From Planctomycetota bacterium (GTDB lineage Bacteria > Planctomycetota > PLA2): a stretch of 64,000 nt of DNA. Position 1 is the first letter of the stretch, and the number at the start of each line of letters is the position of its first letter. Where the stretch lies: the NCBI GenBank assembly GCA_021776785.1, contig JAJFFF010000049.1, forward strand, positions 62,001 through 126,000, written 5' to 3'. Of the stretch, positions 17,971-28,500 are shown one piece after another. The notes beneath the pieces are model-generated. The model did not search any database. It was not told the DNA's origin and worked only from the letters and a program-made list of their open reading frames with translations. The position numbers were made by a program, and so were the translations under genes.

Positions 17971-19884
17971 ATGTTCGACTCCAGCGCTCGTTTTTCCCCC
18001 GCCTTTCCGGTTCGTCTGTTGCTGGGATTTCTGCTGTTGGGAACGCTGGCGCAACCGAGCCGCTCCGAAGACAAGCGCGGCGGGGACGAAGAGCAACGCG
18101 CCTACGAGTGGTTTCAAACTCTCGGATACCCGGATGTCTCGAAGGCGCCGTTCATACGGGTCTACACCGGATATTGGACGCGGCGAAACGGCGACCCGCG
18201 GCGCGCCGTTCCTGACCACGGGTTTCTCCTCGGCGACCGCGATGGCGTGTTTAAGGTGTTCACGTTTGGGATGGAAACCATGGCGCTCCGTAGGAGTGCG
18301 GGCAAACAGCCCCATGAACGAGTCGGGTATGAACGGATCTCGTTTGAAGACTACGTCCGTGACGGGCTCAAGAAACTGAAGCATCGATCGAACGACTGGC
18401 CGTGGCCGCGCGAGCCGTTCGGGCACTTGGAGTACATGCCGCGTCTCCATTTTCGACTGGTCACACTGGCCCATGCCTGTGCGCGCCGCGGACATGCGAA
18501 ACTCGCGCGCGGCGTATGGCAGGAGCTTCAGCGCGAGATCAGCTCGGAGAACGACAAAGCGCCGGTTCTCGACTTGGTCAAACGCGAAGTCGGCGAAGAG
18601 GCGTACCGCCAGTTGATTCTCGGGTTTGAAGATCCACAACGCACACTCGCCGATCAACTGGCGGGCTTTCGTTGGTGGCGCGACAACTTCGGAACAGACA
18701 AACGAGTCACCGAAGCGATGGCCATTCTCGACACGATGACGGTGCAGAAGGCACCAAAAGACCGCGAAAGTGTCGCTGGGCTCATCCACCAGCTGCGCGA
18801 ATCGGAAGGGTCGAACGCGGTGCGCAAACTCGTGGATCGAGGCTTCGCAGCGGTTCCGCAACTGATCGCGGCCCTCGGGGACCGGCAGTTCACGCGGTCC
18901 GTCGAAATGTACGGGATGGGCAAGGGGTACTTGCGCGAGGAGGTCGCCACAATACGCGTGGGCGACTTCGCCCGCTCGATTCTGCTGGAGATCTCCACGC
19001 TGCAGCGATTCAACGCTCAAGACGGCGATGCGCTGCGCGAGGAGGTCCAGCGGTGGTGGGACGAGGCCCGCAAGCAAAGTGAGAGGGACTATCTGATCGG
19101 TCGAGTGGAGGCCGCTGGTGAGTATGTGATTCTTCCCATACGGCGGTTGCTTCAGCGCTACCCCGATGCCGCGGAAAAGGCCATGCTTCGCGGCCTCGAG
19201 GCCGCGACCAAAGACGAAGCGCGCTACAGCTTCATACTCGAGCTGGAAACCATCCAGTCGGCTCGCGCGACAGCCGCGATTGTGCGCGAAGTAAAAGCCG
19301 AGGAGCCACGCCGCCGCCTCCTTGCTTCGTGGCTCGCACTCGCGCGCGGCCACGACGACGGCGTGCGCGCGGTGATCGAGCTGTGGCCCAAGTCGAAGGC
19401 CGCGCGTGATGAAGTGGCTCACTTTCTATGCCACTGCGGAAATCTGGAGGCGCTGCAGGCGCTCCGCAAAGACCTCGCGGATCGGCCGAGACGAGATCGG
19501 TTCCTCGTTGTGTGGTCCTTGCGGGACGATTGGTCACCACGGTTCGTCAAAAAGGAGCAGCTCAAGCGGCAAGAGGGTTGGCACGAAGCGGTCGAGGCGC
19601 TCTTGGTGTCGTGTCTTCTCGACACCGGCACGATGGAGGGAATGATCATCGGGATCGGCGAGAATCACTTCAAGAACCCGAGAATTTGCGACGTGGCGGC
19701 GACCGCCCTGGCAAAGCACTACGCGAGCAAGTACACGTTCAATAAAGCGGGAACAAAAGCGAGCCGCGACCGCGCGTGCCGAGTCGCAGCAAACACATGG
19801 CGTCGCGAGCACGGGCTCGAGCCGTTGGACGCACCGAAGCCGAATGAGAATGATGAGAAAGATGTGGCCGGGGATGACGGGTAA
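17971..19884 (+). CDS. Exported HEAT-like repeat protein
   Basis: 637 residues. ATG 17971 gives a signal peptide (RLLLGFLLLGTLAQPSRS). Residues 45-200 hold a domain with YEWFQTLGYPDV and FIRVYTGYWTRRNG, not assigned to a family. The rest is alpha-helical and HEAT-like (for example SEGSNAVRKLVDRGFAAVPQ, AVPQLIAALGDRQFTR, EYVILPIRRLLQRYP, ALQALRKDLADR). The C-terminal ICDVAATALAKHYASKYTF plus CRVAANTWRREHGL block recurs in planctomycete HEAT proteins. Probably periplasmic. A frameshifted partial copy lies 2 kb upstream at 15895. The ribosome site is weak (TGTAGG). Confidence 0.8.
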   Translation: MFDSSARFSPAFPVRLLLGFLLLGTLAQPSRSEDKRGGDEEQRAYEWFQTLGYPDVSKAPFIRVYTGYWTRRNGDPRRAVPDHGFLLGDRDGVFKVFTFGMETMALRRSAGKQPHERVGYERISFEDYVRDGLKKLKHRSNDWPWPREPFGHLEYMPRLHFRLVTLAHACARRGHAKLARGVWQELQREISSENDKAPVLDLVKREVGEEAYRQLILGFEDPQRTLADQLAGFRWWRDNFGTDKRVTEAMAILDTMTVQKAPKDRESVAGLIHQLRESEGSNAVRKLVDRGFAAVPQLIAALGDRQFTRSVEMYGMGKGYLREEVATIRVGDFARSILLEISTLQRFNAQDGDALREEVQRWWDEARKQSERDYLIGRVEAAGEYVILPIRRLLQRYPDAAEKAMLRGLEAATKDEARYSFILELETIQSARATAAIVREVKAEEPRRRLLASWLALARGHDDGVRAVIELWPKSKAARDEVAHFLCHCGNLEALQALRKDLADRPRRDRFLVVWSLRDDWSPRFVKKEQLKRQEGWHEAVEALLVSCLLDTGTMEGMIIGIGENHFKNPRICDVAATALAKHYASKYTFNKAGTKASRDRACRVAANTWRREHGLEPLDAPKPNENDEKDVAGDDG

Positions 19885-19887
19885 GTC

Positions 19888-20574
19888 CTATGAAACCCAC
19901 TTGGCCACAACAACGACACTCCATCCGTGAACTCGGCGTTCGGCTTCCAGGACGGATCCTGACAGCGGCTGGTATGCCGGAGCGTGCCCAGTCCTCACCC
20001 GGTACACGCCGCTGTCGTCTCGAACGATGCTCAAGAGCTTCTCCCCCGCGGGGACGGAGTCGTACACGGCGTCCACGACTTCGACGATTTCTTCGTCGCT
20101 TAGAGCCTCCTCGACATCGATCGAAACGAGATCGCCGCTGGGAACCGTGTTCTTGTTCAGAAACGAACGACCCGGCGCGCATACCTCGACTTGCGTGACT
20201 AAGGAGAGATAGGAGTGCGCGTTTTTGTATGGCATTCCAACCGAGTAGCTGCGCCGGATCCTCTCGCGTGACGTGTGATAGCCGAAATGAACAACGGCAT
20301 ACAACCCTCCACTCGGATGCATTCGTCCAACGTCGATGCGACGCGCACGGTGATCCTTCCGTTCTTCTTGCGCGCGCTGCACCAAGCCCCGGACGTCACC
20401 ATCTGTTGGAAGGGGAATGCCTGCATTCAGCATCGCGACCGGAATGCCGCCGACGAGTTGGACCGGTGGCTGCGGAACGGGCGGTCGAGGCGTCCAAGTC
20501 GCACGGCGCTTCTCGCAAGCCACCGTCATGACGACGATCACAGCGCAGGCGGTTGCGGTTCGGGTGGCCAACAT
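19888..20574 (-). CDS. Small lipoprotein of unknown function
   Basis: 228 residues. Read from ATG 20574, it begins with a hydrophobic stretch and lipobox VMTVAC (lipid Cys 20). A Pro-rich segment follows (PRPPVPQPPVQLVGGIP), then a domain with MHPSGGLYAVVHFGYHTS, VEVCAPGRSFLNKNTVPSGD and DEEIVEVVDAVYDSVPAGEK. I recognise no family. It is convergent with the HEAT gene, with 3 bp between them. No clear ribosome site precedes the start. Confidence 0.65.
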   Translation of the reverse strand: MLATRTATACAVIVVMTVACEKRRATWTPRPPVPQPPVQLVGGIPVAMLNAGIPLPTDGDVRGLVQRAQEERKDHRARRIDVGRMHPSGGLYAVVHFGYHTSRERIRRSYSVGMPYKNAHSYLSLVTQVEVCAPGRSFLNKNTVPSGDLVSIDVEEALSDEEIVEVVDAVYDSVPAGEKLLSIVRDDSGVYRVRTGHAPAYQPLSGSVLEAERRVHGWSVVVVAKWVS

Positions 20575-20795
20575 AAGATGTTCAACGTGTCGGGGGCGTA
20601 GCGGTTCGGGCGCGCGTTTCCTTGCCGCACGATGGTTAGACTTAGAAACCGGCCGCGTCCTTCCCAATAGTCTGTCCGAGCCGGCCAGCCACGTCGCTCC
20701 GCAGGCGCGTGGCGGCCCCATCGCCGTAATCCTCACTTGTTCTACAGACACGTCGCCGCACGTAGCAGGTTCGTTGCACCGCCTCGCGCACACAC

Positions 20796-21494
20796 CTACG
20801 GCAAGCGCGACCAGTTCCAGGTCGCGCGCTCTGCAATCGCGGTCGCTCGTCTCGGCGCTTCGGGCCCGAGCGCGATCCAGAGACTTGTCTCGCCCTCGGT
20901 GTCGTCCGCCGCGACGGCCAACGTGTCCCCGCCGGCAAAGAATCGCGTGCGCCGCGTGCCCGGCCAATGGGCGAGTTCGATCGGTAGTTCGACGCACCAG
21001 TCGAGAAAGCCCGCGACGTCTCTTGAGTCCACCACTCCGCTAAGACCGTACGCAGTTCGCATCGCGATCTCGATGAGCGTCGCCTCCAGCGCGAAGATCG
21101 ACAGTCGCTCGGTAGCCTGGTGGAACTGCAGCGGTTCCTCGTTCCGCGCAACGACAACGGGCGGATCTTCTTCGGCCATCTGTGCGACCTCGATGCCCCA
21201 GAGAACGACGCCCTGGTTTTCGGCCTGAAAGACAACGATGCCCCCGGACAGTTCGATGTCGTTCGGGAGGATGCGTGGGTTCTGCAGACACGCGACGCCG
21301 CTTGCGTACCAACTGGTGAGCGCTTTCGGCACAGGGAGTCCCACGCTTGCCTGGACGCCGTCCCACGCGGACCGCGTCACCGCGTCGCCGCGCAGCCCGT
21401 CTTCGACGCGACGATCCCAGGCCGCGACTAACTCGTCGAGAACCGCGAAAACGTCGCAGTCGCCGCGCGCCAGCTTGGTCCCATCCCAACTCAT
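20796..21494 (-). CDS. SMI1/KNR4 (SUKH)-like protein
   Basis: 232 residues, soluble. The middle reads like a SUKH fold: VGLPVPKALTSWYASG (fold entry), then IVVFQAENQGVVLWGIEVAQ and EEDPPVVVARNEEPLQ, the EnQ..WgI...DPPV pattern seen in bacterial SMI1/KNR4 proteins, followed by a C-terminal beta-rich section (FFAGGDTLAVAAD). Many SUKH proteins are immunity proteins against polymorphic toxins; no toxin is adjacent. Start ATG 21494; an in-frame start at 21533 is possible. Divergent from 21565-22080 with a 70-bp gap. Confidence 0.6.
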   Translation of the reverse strand: MSWDGTKLARGDCDVFAVLDELVAAWDRRVEDGLRGDAVTRSAWDGVQASVGLPVPKALTSWYASGVACLQNPRILPNDIELSGGIVVFQAENQGVVLWGIEVAQMAEEDPPVVVARNEEPLQFHQATERLSIFALEATLIEIAMRTAYGLSGVVDSRDVAGFLDWCVELPIELAHWPGTRRTRFFAGGDTLAVAADDTEGETSLWIALGPEAPRRATAIAERATWNWSRLP

Positions 21495-21564
21495 CGTGCC
21501 GACTGTAACCGGAGCGGACCAGTGGCTGGGCACACGTTACAGCCGATGAGAGAATCGTCCGCTG

Positions 21565-22080
21565 ATGACAGTTCCGCCTCCGTGGTTCGCCGCGCAGTTG
21601 CGCGAGACGATTGCGTGGTGCCTACCGCGTGTGCGTGTTGACGAACCGAGAACGTGCCTTCGCACGCATGCTCTAGCTCCACTGTCGGACGAGAGCTGGG
21701 ACAGGTTTCCCGAGTCCCGAACCATCGCGGATGTTGTTGTGCGGCGGCGACGGCTACTCTCCGAGGGTGGAAACGCTGCGTCGGGAGAATCGATCGACGG
21801 AGCTCGGTTGCTGCTCTTCGAGTATGACCGATCGACCTGCGTTGGTGCACCGGAGTACGGCAGCGACCGTTTCTTCAACGAGTGTGATGTTCCACCCTGG
21901 GATACCTGGGTGGGCGAACTGTCGATCGAACACCGTGACGTGCTTATCGCGTGGGTACCACCCGAGTTTGTTGCGCTCGCTATCGGTGGGATCGAAGAGG
22001 ACGCGTACGGCCTGTTTCATTGGGCGGACAAACAGCCGTTCCCGAATTTTGATACGGCTTGGATGGCGGCGTCCGGCTAG
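21565..22080 (+). CDS. Hypothetical protein (PPWDTWV motif)
   Basis: 171 residues, no signal or membrane segment. The recognisable block is LLLFEYDRSTCVGAPEYGSD, RFFNECDVPPWDTWVGEL, VLIAWVPPEFVALA and YGLFHWAD, an arrangement I recall from unnamed bacterial proteins that occur in immunity-like neighbourhoods; no function is established. Start ATG 21565, preceded by a weak ribosome site. It is divergent from the SUKH-like gene. Confidence 0.7.
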   Translation: MTVPPPWFAAQLRETIAWCLPRVRVDEPRTCLRTHALAPLSDESWDRFPESRTIADVVVRRRRLLSEGGNAASGESIDGARLLLFEYDRSTCVGAPEYGSDRFFNECDVPPWDTWVGELSIEHRDVLIAWVPPEFVALAIGGIEEDAYGLFHWADKQPFPNFDTAWMAASG

Positions 22081-22154
22081 CGTCGTCGTTCTTGTGGATT
22101 GGCCGCATCGCTCCTGAGGCGTGCACAAGGGCGCGCATGACCTCTAGTCGGCTC

Positions 22155-22610
22155 TTAGATGTGCTGGTAGATCACCCGGAGTTCGCAACCGAGAATCTTC
22201 TCAAGCCTGTCCACGAGATCGGGAGGCACCTCGCTGCCGGCGTTTCTCGCGCGAACAGCGAACCGACTAAACCCCATTGGCCAGGAGTAACGCAACTCGT
22301 TGAGGTTCGCCGTTTTGAAGCAGCAGGGCATCGTGACAGGTGCAAGCCGAAACCCGTCTTGTTCCGTAGAGTCCGCGTCCATCCACTCGCGCCACGTCTC
22401 GATTTCAATGACCGCATTGCAGTGGGGGCAGCGAATGTCTTCGAAGTTTCCGCCGCAATCGTGAAGGACGATATGCGGCTCGACGTTACTTTCGACCTCG
22501 TCGAGGAAGGGGCGGGCGGCGCGGAAGGCCTTAGCCGCTTCCTCCCCACTGTCCCTCGTCGGGATGAAGTTCGGGTTTCTGGGGATGAAACTAATGAAGT
22601 TGTCTGACAT
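22155..22610 (-). CDS. Hypothetical protein with putative zinc-binding cysteines
   Basis: 151 residues, soluble. The start at 22610 (MSDNFISFIPRNPNFIP) has GGTTCC/GGAG-like bases upstream; a longer reading to 22778 is unlikely. It has IRCPHCNAVIEIETW (CxxC) and, 45 residues on, TMPCCFKTANLNELRYSW, so four cysteines could bind one metal ion. The ending ELRYSWPMGFSRFAVRARNA is characteristic of an uncharacterised bacterial family. Function unknown. Confidence 0.75.
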   Translation of the reverse strand: MSDNFISFIPRNPNFIPTRDSGEEAAKAFRAARPFLDEVESNVEPHIVLHDCGGNFEDIRCPHCNAVIEIETWREWMDADSTEQDGFRLAPVTMPCCFKTANLNELRYSWPMGFSRFAVRARNAGSEVPPDLVDRLEKILGCELRVIYQHI

Positions 22611-22872
22611 GGAGATTGGTTCCCATTGTATGGATCCGACCGTGTATGGCGGACGTACGGCGTAGCGCGCGGGGTGCCCGCGCCGAACGCTCATCGATCC
22701 GTTGAGAAGTTTCGGGCGAGGCTGGGGCGCCGCGGCCAGCGCGAAGAGAAACTCAGCGATAGGAGTCCGACGGTCCATTCATCCATCGCCTTGTGCTCAA
22801 AGAGCGCGACGGCATCGGCGCATGAGCTATGCTGGCCGAACGCATCGGCGAACATGGCACAGGAGTGACGCG

Positions 22873-23313
22873 ATGGAGATCCTCAAACATCTGTTTTTGG
22901 TCGGTGAGTTTCCCGAGCGCACCCGTCTGCTGTCCGGGTTAACGCTCGAGCAAGTTAAGCGATGCCCCGACGGCGCGACACATTCGATCTACGAGGAGTT
23001 GTGGCACGTCGTGGCGTATCAGCACAGCGTCGTCGGATCGGGCGACCCCGACGGCGACCGGTTCCCGAGTGCGCCTCCGAAGCACGAACACGAATGGAAC
23101 GACTTAGTGCAAAAGTTCCTGAACGGCGCGCGCGTGGCGGCGGCATTGGGGAACGAGCCGGAGCGATTGGCGAGCGAGTTAGAGCCGGGCCTGACCCTGG
23201 GCGAAGAGCTGCAATGCGTGGCGCTGCATAACGCGTATCACCTCGGCAAGATCGTCGCGTTACGGCAGCGGATTGGCGCGTGGCCGCCTGAGGCCGCGTC
23301 CGACCCGTCGTGA
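22873..23313 (+). CDS. DinB-like domain protein
   Basis: 146 residues forming the four-helix DinB/DUF664 bundle, a metal-binding fold used by thiol-dependent transferases. His residues that would bind the metal are in place: SIYEELWHVVAYQH (His near 42 and 46) and LHNAYHLGKIVALRQ (His near 119 and 123). The start at 22873 has a strong AGGAG 8 nt upstream. Substrate unknown. It is a single gene, convergent with the large carboxypeptidase-regulatory-like protein at 23417. Confidence 0.85.
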   Translation: MEILKHLFLVGEFPERTRLLSGLTLEQVKRCPDGATHSIYEELWHVVAYQHSVVGSGDPDGDRFPSAPPKHEHEWNDLVQKFLNGARVAAALGNEPERLASELEPGLTLGEELQCVALHNAYHLGKIVALRQRIGAWPPEAASDPS

Positions 23314-23416
23314 CCGCCGACGCAGGCGGGAGCCGACTTCATCCAAGTCATCACGCTCACGGAGGATGTGGACTTGCGCGGGGACTTTGCGTGCACACCA
23401 TTGAGGAGCTGGCGAT

Positions 23417-24946
23417 TCAGCGCAAGTAGACACGGACCCATGACCTCGCGGAGGCTGAAACCGAGACTGTCTTGCTCTCATAAGAGAACTGCTCGTGCCG
23501 CAAGACTATCCGGTACTTGCCAGGGTGCAGGCCACGCACCTCAAAGCGTCCACGTGCATCGACTTTGGTTTCCGCGGTGGGTTTCATGTTTGCGCCATCG
23601 CCATCCACCAGCTCGACCGTGGCTCCTTCAGCCGAGTCTCCGGGCCGCTGCTCGACCTGGCCGTAAACTGTGCCCAGCGCTGCCCGTCTGACGGAGATGC
23701 TGGCAGTCTCGCCATCCTCGAGCTCAATCACTTCATGCTCGACAGGATCTCTGCGATCGGGGTCGCCATCGAAGCTCAGCAGACGGTCGGGAGCACGGAT
23801 CTCGTAGCGGCCTGCCGGAAGGCCTTCGAACTTGAATTGCCCCCGAACCGCATATGTCTCCCAGTAGTCGCTGCAAGGATCGAATGCAGTTGTTGCGCCA
23901 GTCACGCGCACGAGCGATACCGGCCGGTATTTCTCGTGGTGCTTCTCGTAGCCGATCGATCCGTGGATCGTCCCGGAGCCCAGTTCAATTCGAAGGTCAA
24001 CGACGTCCCGATCTTCGACTCGGCGATACAGGCTCGTGGATGGGGCACGGTCCGAGCCGAGCTGGAATCGATACACGCCTGCTTCCGGCACATCGACTGA
24101 GAACGCGCCCTTCTCATCCGTAAAAAAATTTCCCCAACCGGTCCCCGATCCGATTCGTTTCACCTGGATCCCCATCCAGCTCACCGGGAGTCCGGCCCGG
24201 TGTAGCTTGCCGTCTATCCGGATCGGTTTGCTGCGCACGCCGATTGACTTTCGCAACGTCTCGCCTTCGCGAACCGTGATTGGCACGCGATACTCGAGTC
24301 CGTTCCAATCGTCGCGAAGCTCCAAGATATACTTCTGTGGAATCACGTGGTCGATTCGAAATCGACCCTGCCGGTCGGTCGTCACGTTTCGCCAGCCGAG
24401 GCCTCCGTTGTGGCTGTATAGCTGAATCTTTCGACCCTCCACAGCTTCAACGGCTGACCTAACGACCCCCGTGACCACGCCACCACGCCGGAGCACCAGG
24501 TTCACGCCGCGATGCCGATCTTCGGGATCGATTCGAATGTAGTCGCCCGCGCAAAACCCGTCAGCGTGTGCGATGAACCAAGTCGGTTCGTTCTTCAGCT
24601 CTGTGACCGTGAAGTGTCCAGCCGAGTCACTGCGGACCGTGGGTGGTGTCTCGCGCTCGCCCCCTAGCTCGGGCCAGCGGTCTTTCCGGTAGACGACATA
24701 GACCGCAGCGCCTCCATGCGGCTGCCCTGTGGGAGTGTAAACACGTCCACGCATCGAATTCGCCGCTGCCGTCCTCGCCGGCTCCGGTTTCTCTTCGACC
24801 ACTCCGGCTGAACCGTCGGCCGGTTCCGTTTCGACTCGCTCCGTCCGCGGGCTTCGACTCTTGTCCGGAGCCCGAGACTGTCCACTCGCCCAAATTGCGA
24901 TCAACACGATCAGGGCGACCGACGCGATGCCAACGCTCAACCTCAA
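23417..24946 (-). CDS. Exported protein with repeated carboxypeptidase-regulatory-like domains
   Basis: 509 residues. The frame opens with TTG at 24946 (read as Met) and a hydrophobic anchor/signal (VGIASVALIVLIAIWASG), then an acidic, Pro-rich linker. Four or five beta-sandwich repeats of the CarboxypepD_reg type follow: MRGRVYTPTGQPHGGAAVYV, VRSDSAGHFTVTEL, GVVTGVVRSAVEAVEGRKIQ, TTDRQGRFRIDHVIPQKY, GQFKFEGLPAGRYEIRAP, GRFEVRGLHPGKYRIVL. Such domains act as stable extracellular modules. No catalytic domain is present. Probably anchored at the cytoplasmic membrane and facing the periplasm. Confidence 0.82.
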   Translation of the reverse strand: MRLSVGIASVALIVLIAIWASGQSRAPDKSRSPRTERVETEPADGSAGVVEEKPEPARTAAANSMRGRVYTPTGQPHGGAAVYVVYRKDRWPELGGERETPPTVRSDSAGHFTVTELKNEPTWFIAHADGFCAGDYIRIDPEDRHRGVNLVLRRGGVVTGVVRSAVEAVEGRKIQLYSHNGGLGWRNVTTDRQGRFRIDHVIPQKYILELRDDWNGLEYRVPITVREGETLRKSIGVRSKPIRIDGKLHRAGLPVSWMGIQVKRIGSGTGWGNFFTDEKGAFSVDVPEAGVYRFQLGSDRAPSTSLYRRVEDRDVVDLRIELGSGTIHGSIGYEKHHEKYRPVSLVRVTGATTAFDPCSDYWETYAVRGQFKFEGLPAGRYEIRAPDRLLSFDGDPDRRDPVEHEVIELEDGETASISVRRAALGTVYGQVEQRPGDSAEGATVELVDGDGANMKPTAETKVDARGRFEVRGLHPGKYRIVLRHEQFSYESKTVSVSASARSWVRVYLR

Positions 24947-25536
24947 AGGACCGCCATTATAGTTCCGCGTGCGGCGAGCACACGGCCAGCCGCCTGGAAC
25001 CTACCTCTGCTGTTAGAGAGCCGAGGCGCGGTCCGCGGCGCGAATTGAGCTCGTGCCCCGCGCCGACAGCCCCCCTCTTCCCATCAAGGGCGGTCGTTCG
25101 TGGAGTTCAAGACAACATCGCGCACGCCGATCGTCCGCCACCGATAAACCGTTGCGACATGTTTTGCCGACAAACGCCGTGGCCTCGACCAGGGTCATGG
25201 GAATTTCTTTCGTCACGTGGTGCGCTGCCCTGACAGTGACCCGACGGCCGCGGATTACAAGACCGGAGACGTAGACGCGTCGGTCTTGAGCCTGCCTTCA
25301 AGTAGTGAAACGAAAGCTGCCCCGACGGGCACAAGGTCCTCGACGGGTACGTCCTTCGTCCAACACCTGGAACGACCCGAGCCGAGACCGTTCAGTTCCG
25401 CCTTAGGAACGAACTCCCCGTTGGCGCGGATCCAATCAAGCGCGCCAGCGCTGGCGCGGCGAACGAACATCGACGACGTCGATTGAGTCCTAACCGCCTA
25501 CGTTGAGTTCCTGATTTACTGTTAGAATCCGGCGCC
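24947..25536. other. 590-bp gap without a convincing gene
   Basis: The gap separates the TTG-started gene at 24946 from the FG-GAP lipoprotein at 25537. Two short minus-strand frames (25255-25470, with GALDWIRANGEFVPKAELNG; and 25013-25216, with TKEIPMTLVEATAFVGKT) look somewhat protein-like and could be remnants of a lost gene, but neither has a good start or a family I know. No terminator or repeat was found. Confidence 0.4.
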
Positions 25537-28500
25537 ATGCGCTGGATGGTCCCCTTGCTCTACTTGGTGGCCGGATGCGGCCCGCTCGCGATCGGTGCGG
25601 GCGCGAACGCACTGTTTCGCGATGACAGCAAACAGGATCTCGTCGACCCGGTTGTGGCCATCGCGTCGGAGGACGGCGCCGACGAACCTCCGCCGGCTAA
25701 CTTCGGAATCGGCACGCCTGTCCGTCTGCTCCTGCGCACGAACAAGGACAACGTTGCGATGCGGGTCTTCGAAGAGGTCGGTACGCAGACTGCCCGCGCA
25801 GACGTGAACGGATGTCCGCGCGACAACCGAGGCGACCTCATGGCGTTGCTAGGCGTTGCGACGGCGCCCGTCGAACCGCTGGAGGACGGGGCGTTCGGCA
25901 TCGTGCACGAGGCGGTCGTCGGTTCGGGCACGACGGAGGTTCGGCTCTGGGTCCAGGTTGAGGATCCGGAGGGGCGCCGCGCGTGCGCCGATCACGTTTT
26001 TCGCGTGGACCGGGCGGCTCCTGCCGCGCCGGAGGACGTGTCGGTCGAGGCGCGCCGTTCCCACGAACTCGAGGTCACGTGGACTCCCTCGACCAGTCCC
26101 GATGTCGTTGGCTACCGCATCGTCTGGGATGTGCCGACCGACGCGGCGGGCGCCGCCTCGACGGTCCTGCCCCCCGACCTCGGACGACGGGTGCGCGGAG
26201 AGTCCTACAACTTGCTGATCGACGCGCACGCGCCGCCGCCTGACGAAGAGCAGACATCGAGCGGGTTGCACGTGGTCGGCGACGCGACGGCCACAGCGAC
26301 GCTGCGCGGACTCCACGCCTTGCGACCTCACTTCGTGCAGGTGCAAGCGGTCGACTTGGCGGGGAACCGGAGCCCGCTCACCAGCGGCGGCGAAGTCGCG
26401 GCGCGCACGCGGAGCGGCGGCGACGGTCGCTTCCTCGCGCCCGTTGCCGCGGGTGTCGCCAACGAGTCCGTGCACTATCCCGCGATCGCGGACTTCGACG
26501 GCGATCGCCTGCTCGACACCGCGTGGGCCGTCGTTCCGGAGACGACCTTGTTATTGCGCTTCGGCGTGCCGACCCGCGCGGCGGACGGATCGTTGTCCGT
26601 TGCGGTGCGACAGTTCGACACGGGGCTCGCGGTGCCCGCGCAAGACGACCTTCCGACGCCGGCCGCCACGGCGGACTTTAACCACGACGGGTGGCCCGAC
26701 CTCGCAGTCCTGCACGCGGCGGACCACGCATCCGATCTTACGATCCACCTGATGTTGCTCGGACCTCCGGCCACCCCGACCGGGGCGCCCGTCCTGAAAC
26801 GCTCGACGGCGGCGGTTTTCGACCGTTCGGATGGCCGGTTCCGGCTGGAGGCGCTACGGATTTTCGCGGGAGACTTCAACGCGGACGGCCGCGCGGACGT
26901 TGCCATCCTTTTCGATTCCTGCAACGTCGGCGTGATGAGCATCGACTACGCGATCTTTACGGGAGACGGGGCCGGCGGCCTCACAGAGCTTGCGTCCGGA
27001 TCGGAGATCGCGCGCAGGTTTCACGACGTTGCGGTCGCGGACGTCGACCGCAACGGCGTACCGGACTTCATCGTCGCCGACACCGCTTCCATCACCTCCG
27101 TGATGATGACGCGCGACGGAACCGTCGCCGCGTTGCGCCGCTTCTCGTCCGGCGGCCTGCCGCGGTCGCTGGCGCTCACGGACTTCGATGGTGATCGCCT
27201 GCTCGATCTCGCGGTCTCCCACGAAGACGGTTCTTTGGCCGTGTTGCGCGGCGTCGGCGCGGACGGCCGCGGCGACGGCAGGTTTCTGGTGTCCGCGTCC
27301 CGCCACGAAGGAACGTCGGCAGGTGTCCTGGCGGCGGGCAAATTCGACGGAGATGGGATTCCGGACATCGCCCTTGCGAGCAGGGCGCCGAATCGCCTCC
27401 GGATCTTTCGAGGAAGCCGCGAGGGAGGCAGCTATTCGTTCGAAGATCCGCTCGACGAAGTGGATGTGAACGAGACGGCGACCGCGCTCTTCGCGGTCGA
27501 TGTCGATCGCGACGAGATCGCGGACGTGGTCATGCAGGGCGCGGGGTCGCAGTTCCTCTTCGGCGGTCGCGGCGCGGTCGGCCGCGGGCTGGACGGTTTC
27601 GACCGCGGCGTGGAACTCGCGCCCGGGGGCCTCGAAACGATCGTCGGATTCGAGGTGCGCGTATGGGATATCGACCGCGACGGCACTCTCGATGTGGCGA
27701 TCGGTGTCTCCAACTTTTTCGACGACGGCGTGCTGCTTGTCTACCGCGGCGTCGGGGTGGCCGGACAGGGCGACGGATCGTTCGCTGCCCCCGAAGCCTT
27801 CTTCGGGCGCTTCGGTCGCGCCGTGGACGCCATCGCCATCGACGACTACGACAAGAACGGAGTGCCTGACGTCGTGACGGGTGCGCATCCGTTCGCCGCG
27901 GCCGTGGCGCAGGTCTTTCTGGGCACGCCGGGGGGGTCGCTGGCCGAGCCCGTCGATCTGCCCGTGGTCGAAGGATTCCAGGAGTGGCATGCCGCCGACT
28001 TCGATCGCGACGGCAATCCGGACGTCGTGGGTTTGAACAGCCTCTTCGATCTACGGTACGGAAACGGCGATGGGTCGTTCGCTCAAGTCCTCGGACCGCG
28101 GCCCGGAGCCGCTCCGTCGACGATGACGGTTGGAGACTTCAACGCGGACGGCCTCCCTGACGTCGTAGCCGTCGGCGCGCCGACGCTCGAACTGGCGCTG
28201 GCGCGGCGCGCCACCGACGGCGTGCCTCAGCGCGGGCTCGGCGCCTTGACCGGGCTCGGCGCGACCTTGCAGGGCACCGCCGCCGTTGCCGCGGACCTGA
28301 ATCGCGACGGCCGGGCCGACCTGCTCCTCGTGCACGACACCAAGTTCCAAGTAGCACTCGCCGAGAATGGAGGGCCCGCCGGCGGCCTGTTCCGCGCCGG
28401 CGAGAGCCTCACGGTTCCGGCGGATACGAATCATCTCGCGGTCGCGGACTTCAACCGCGACGGGCGCTTGGATGTGCTGGTGGGCGGCAAGATCTATTTC

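Noticed and set aside
17959..19422. Minus-strand frame of about 487 codons opposite the HEAT-like gene
   Set aside because: Shadow of the plus-strand gene, which has a signal peptide, a paralogous fragment and repeat structure.
25255..25470. Minus-strand 71-codon frame as a real gene
   Set aside because: No ribosome site and no family; noted only as a possible remnant in the 590-bp gap.
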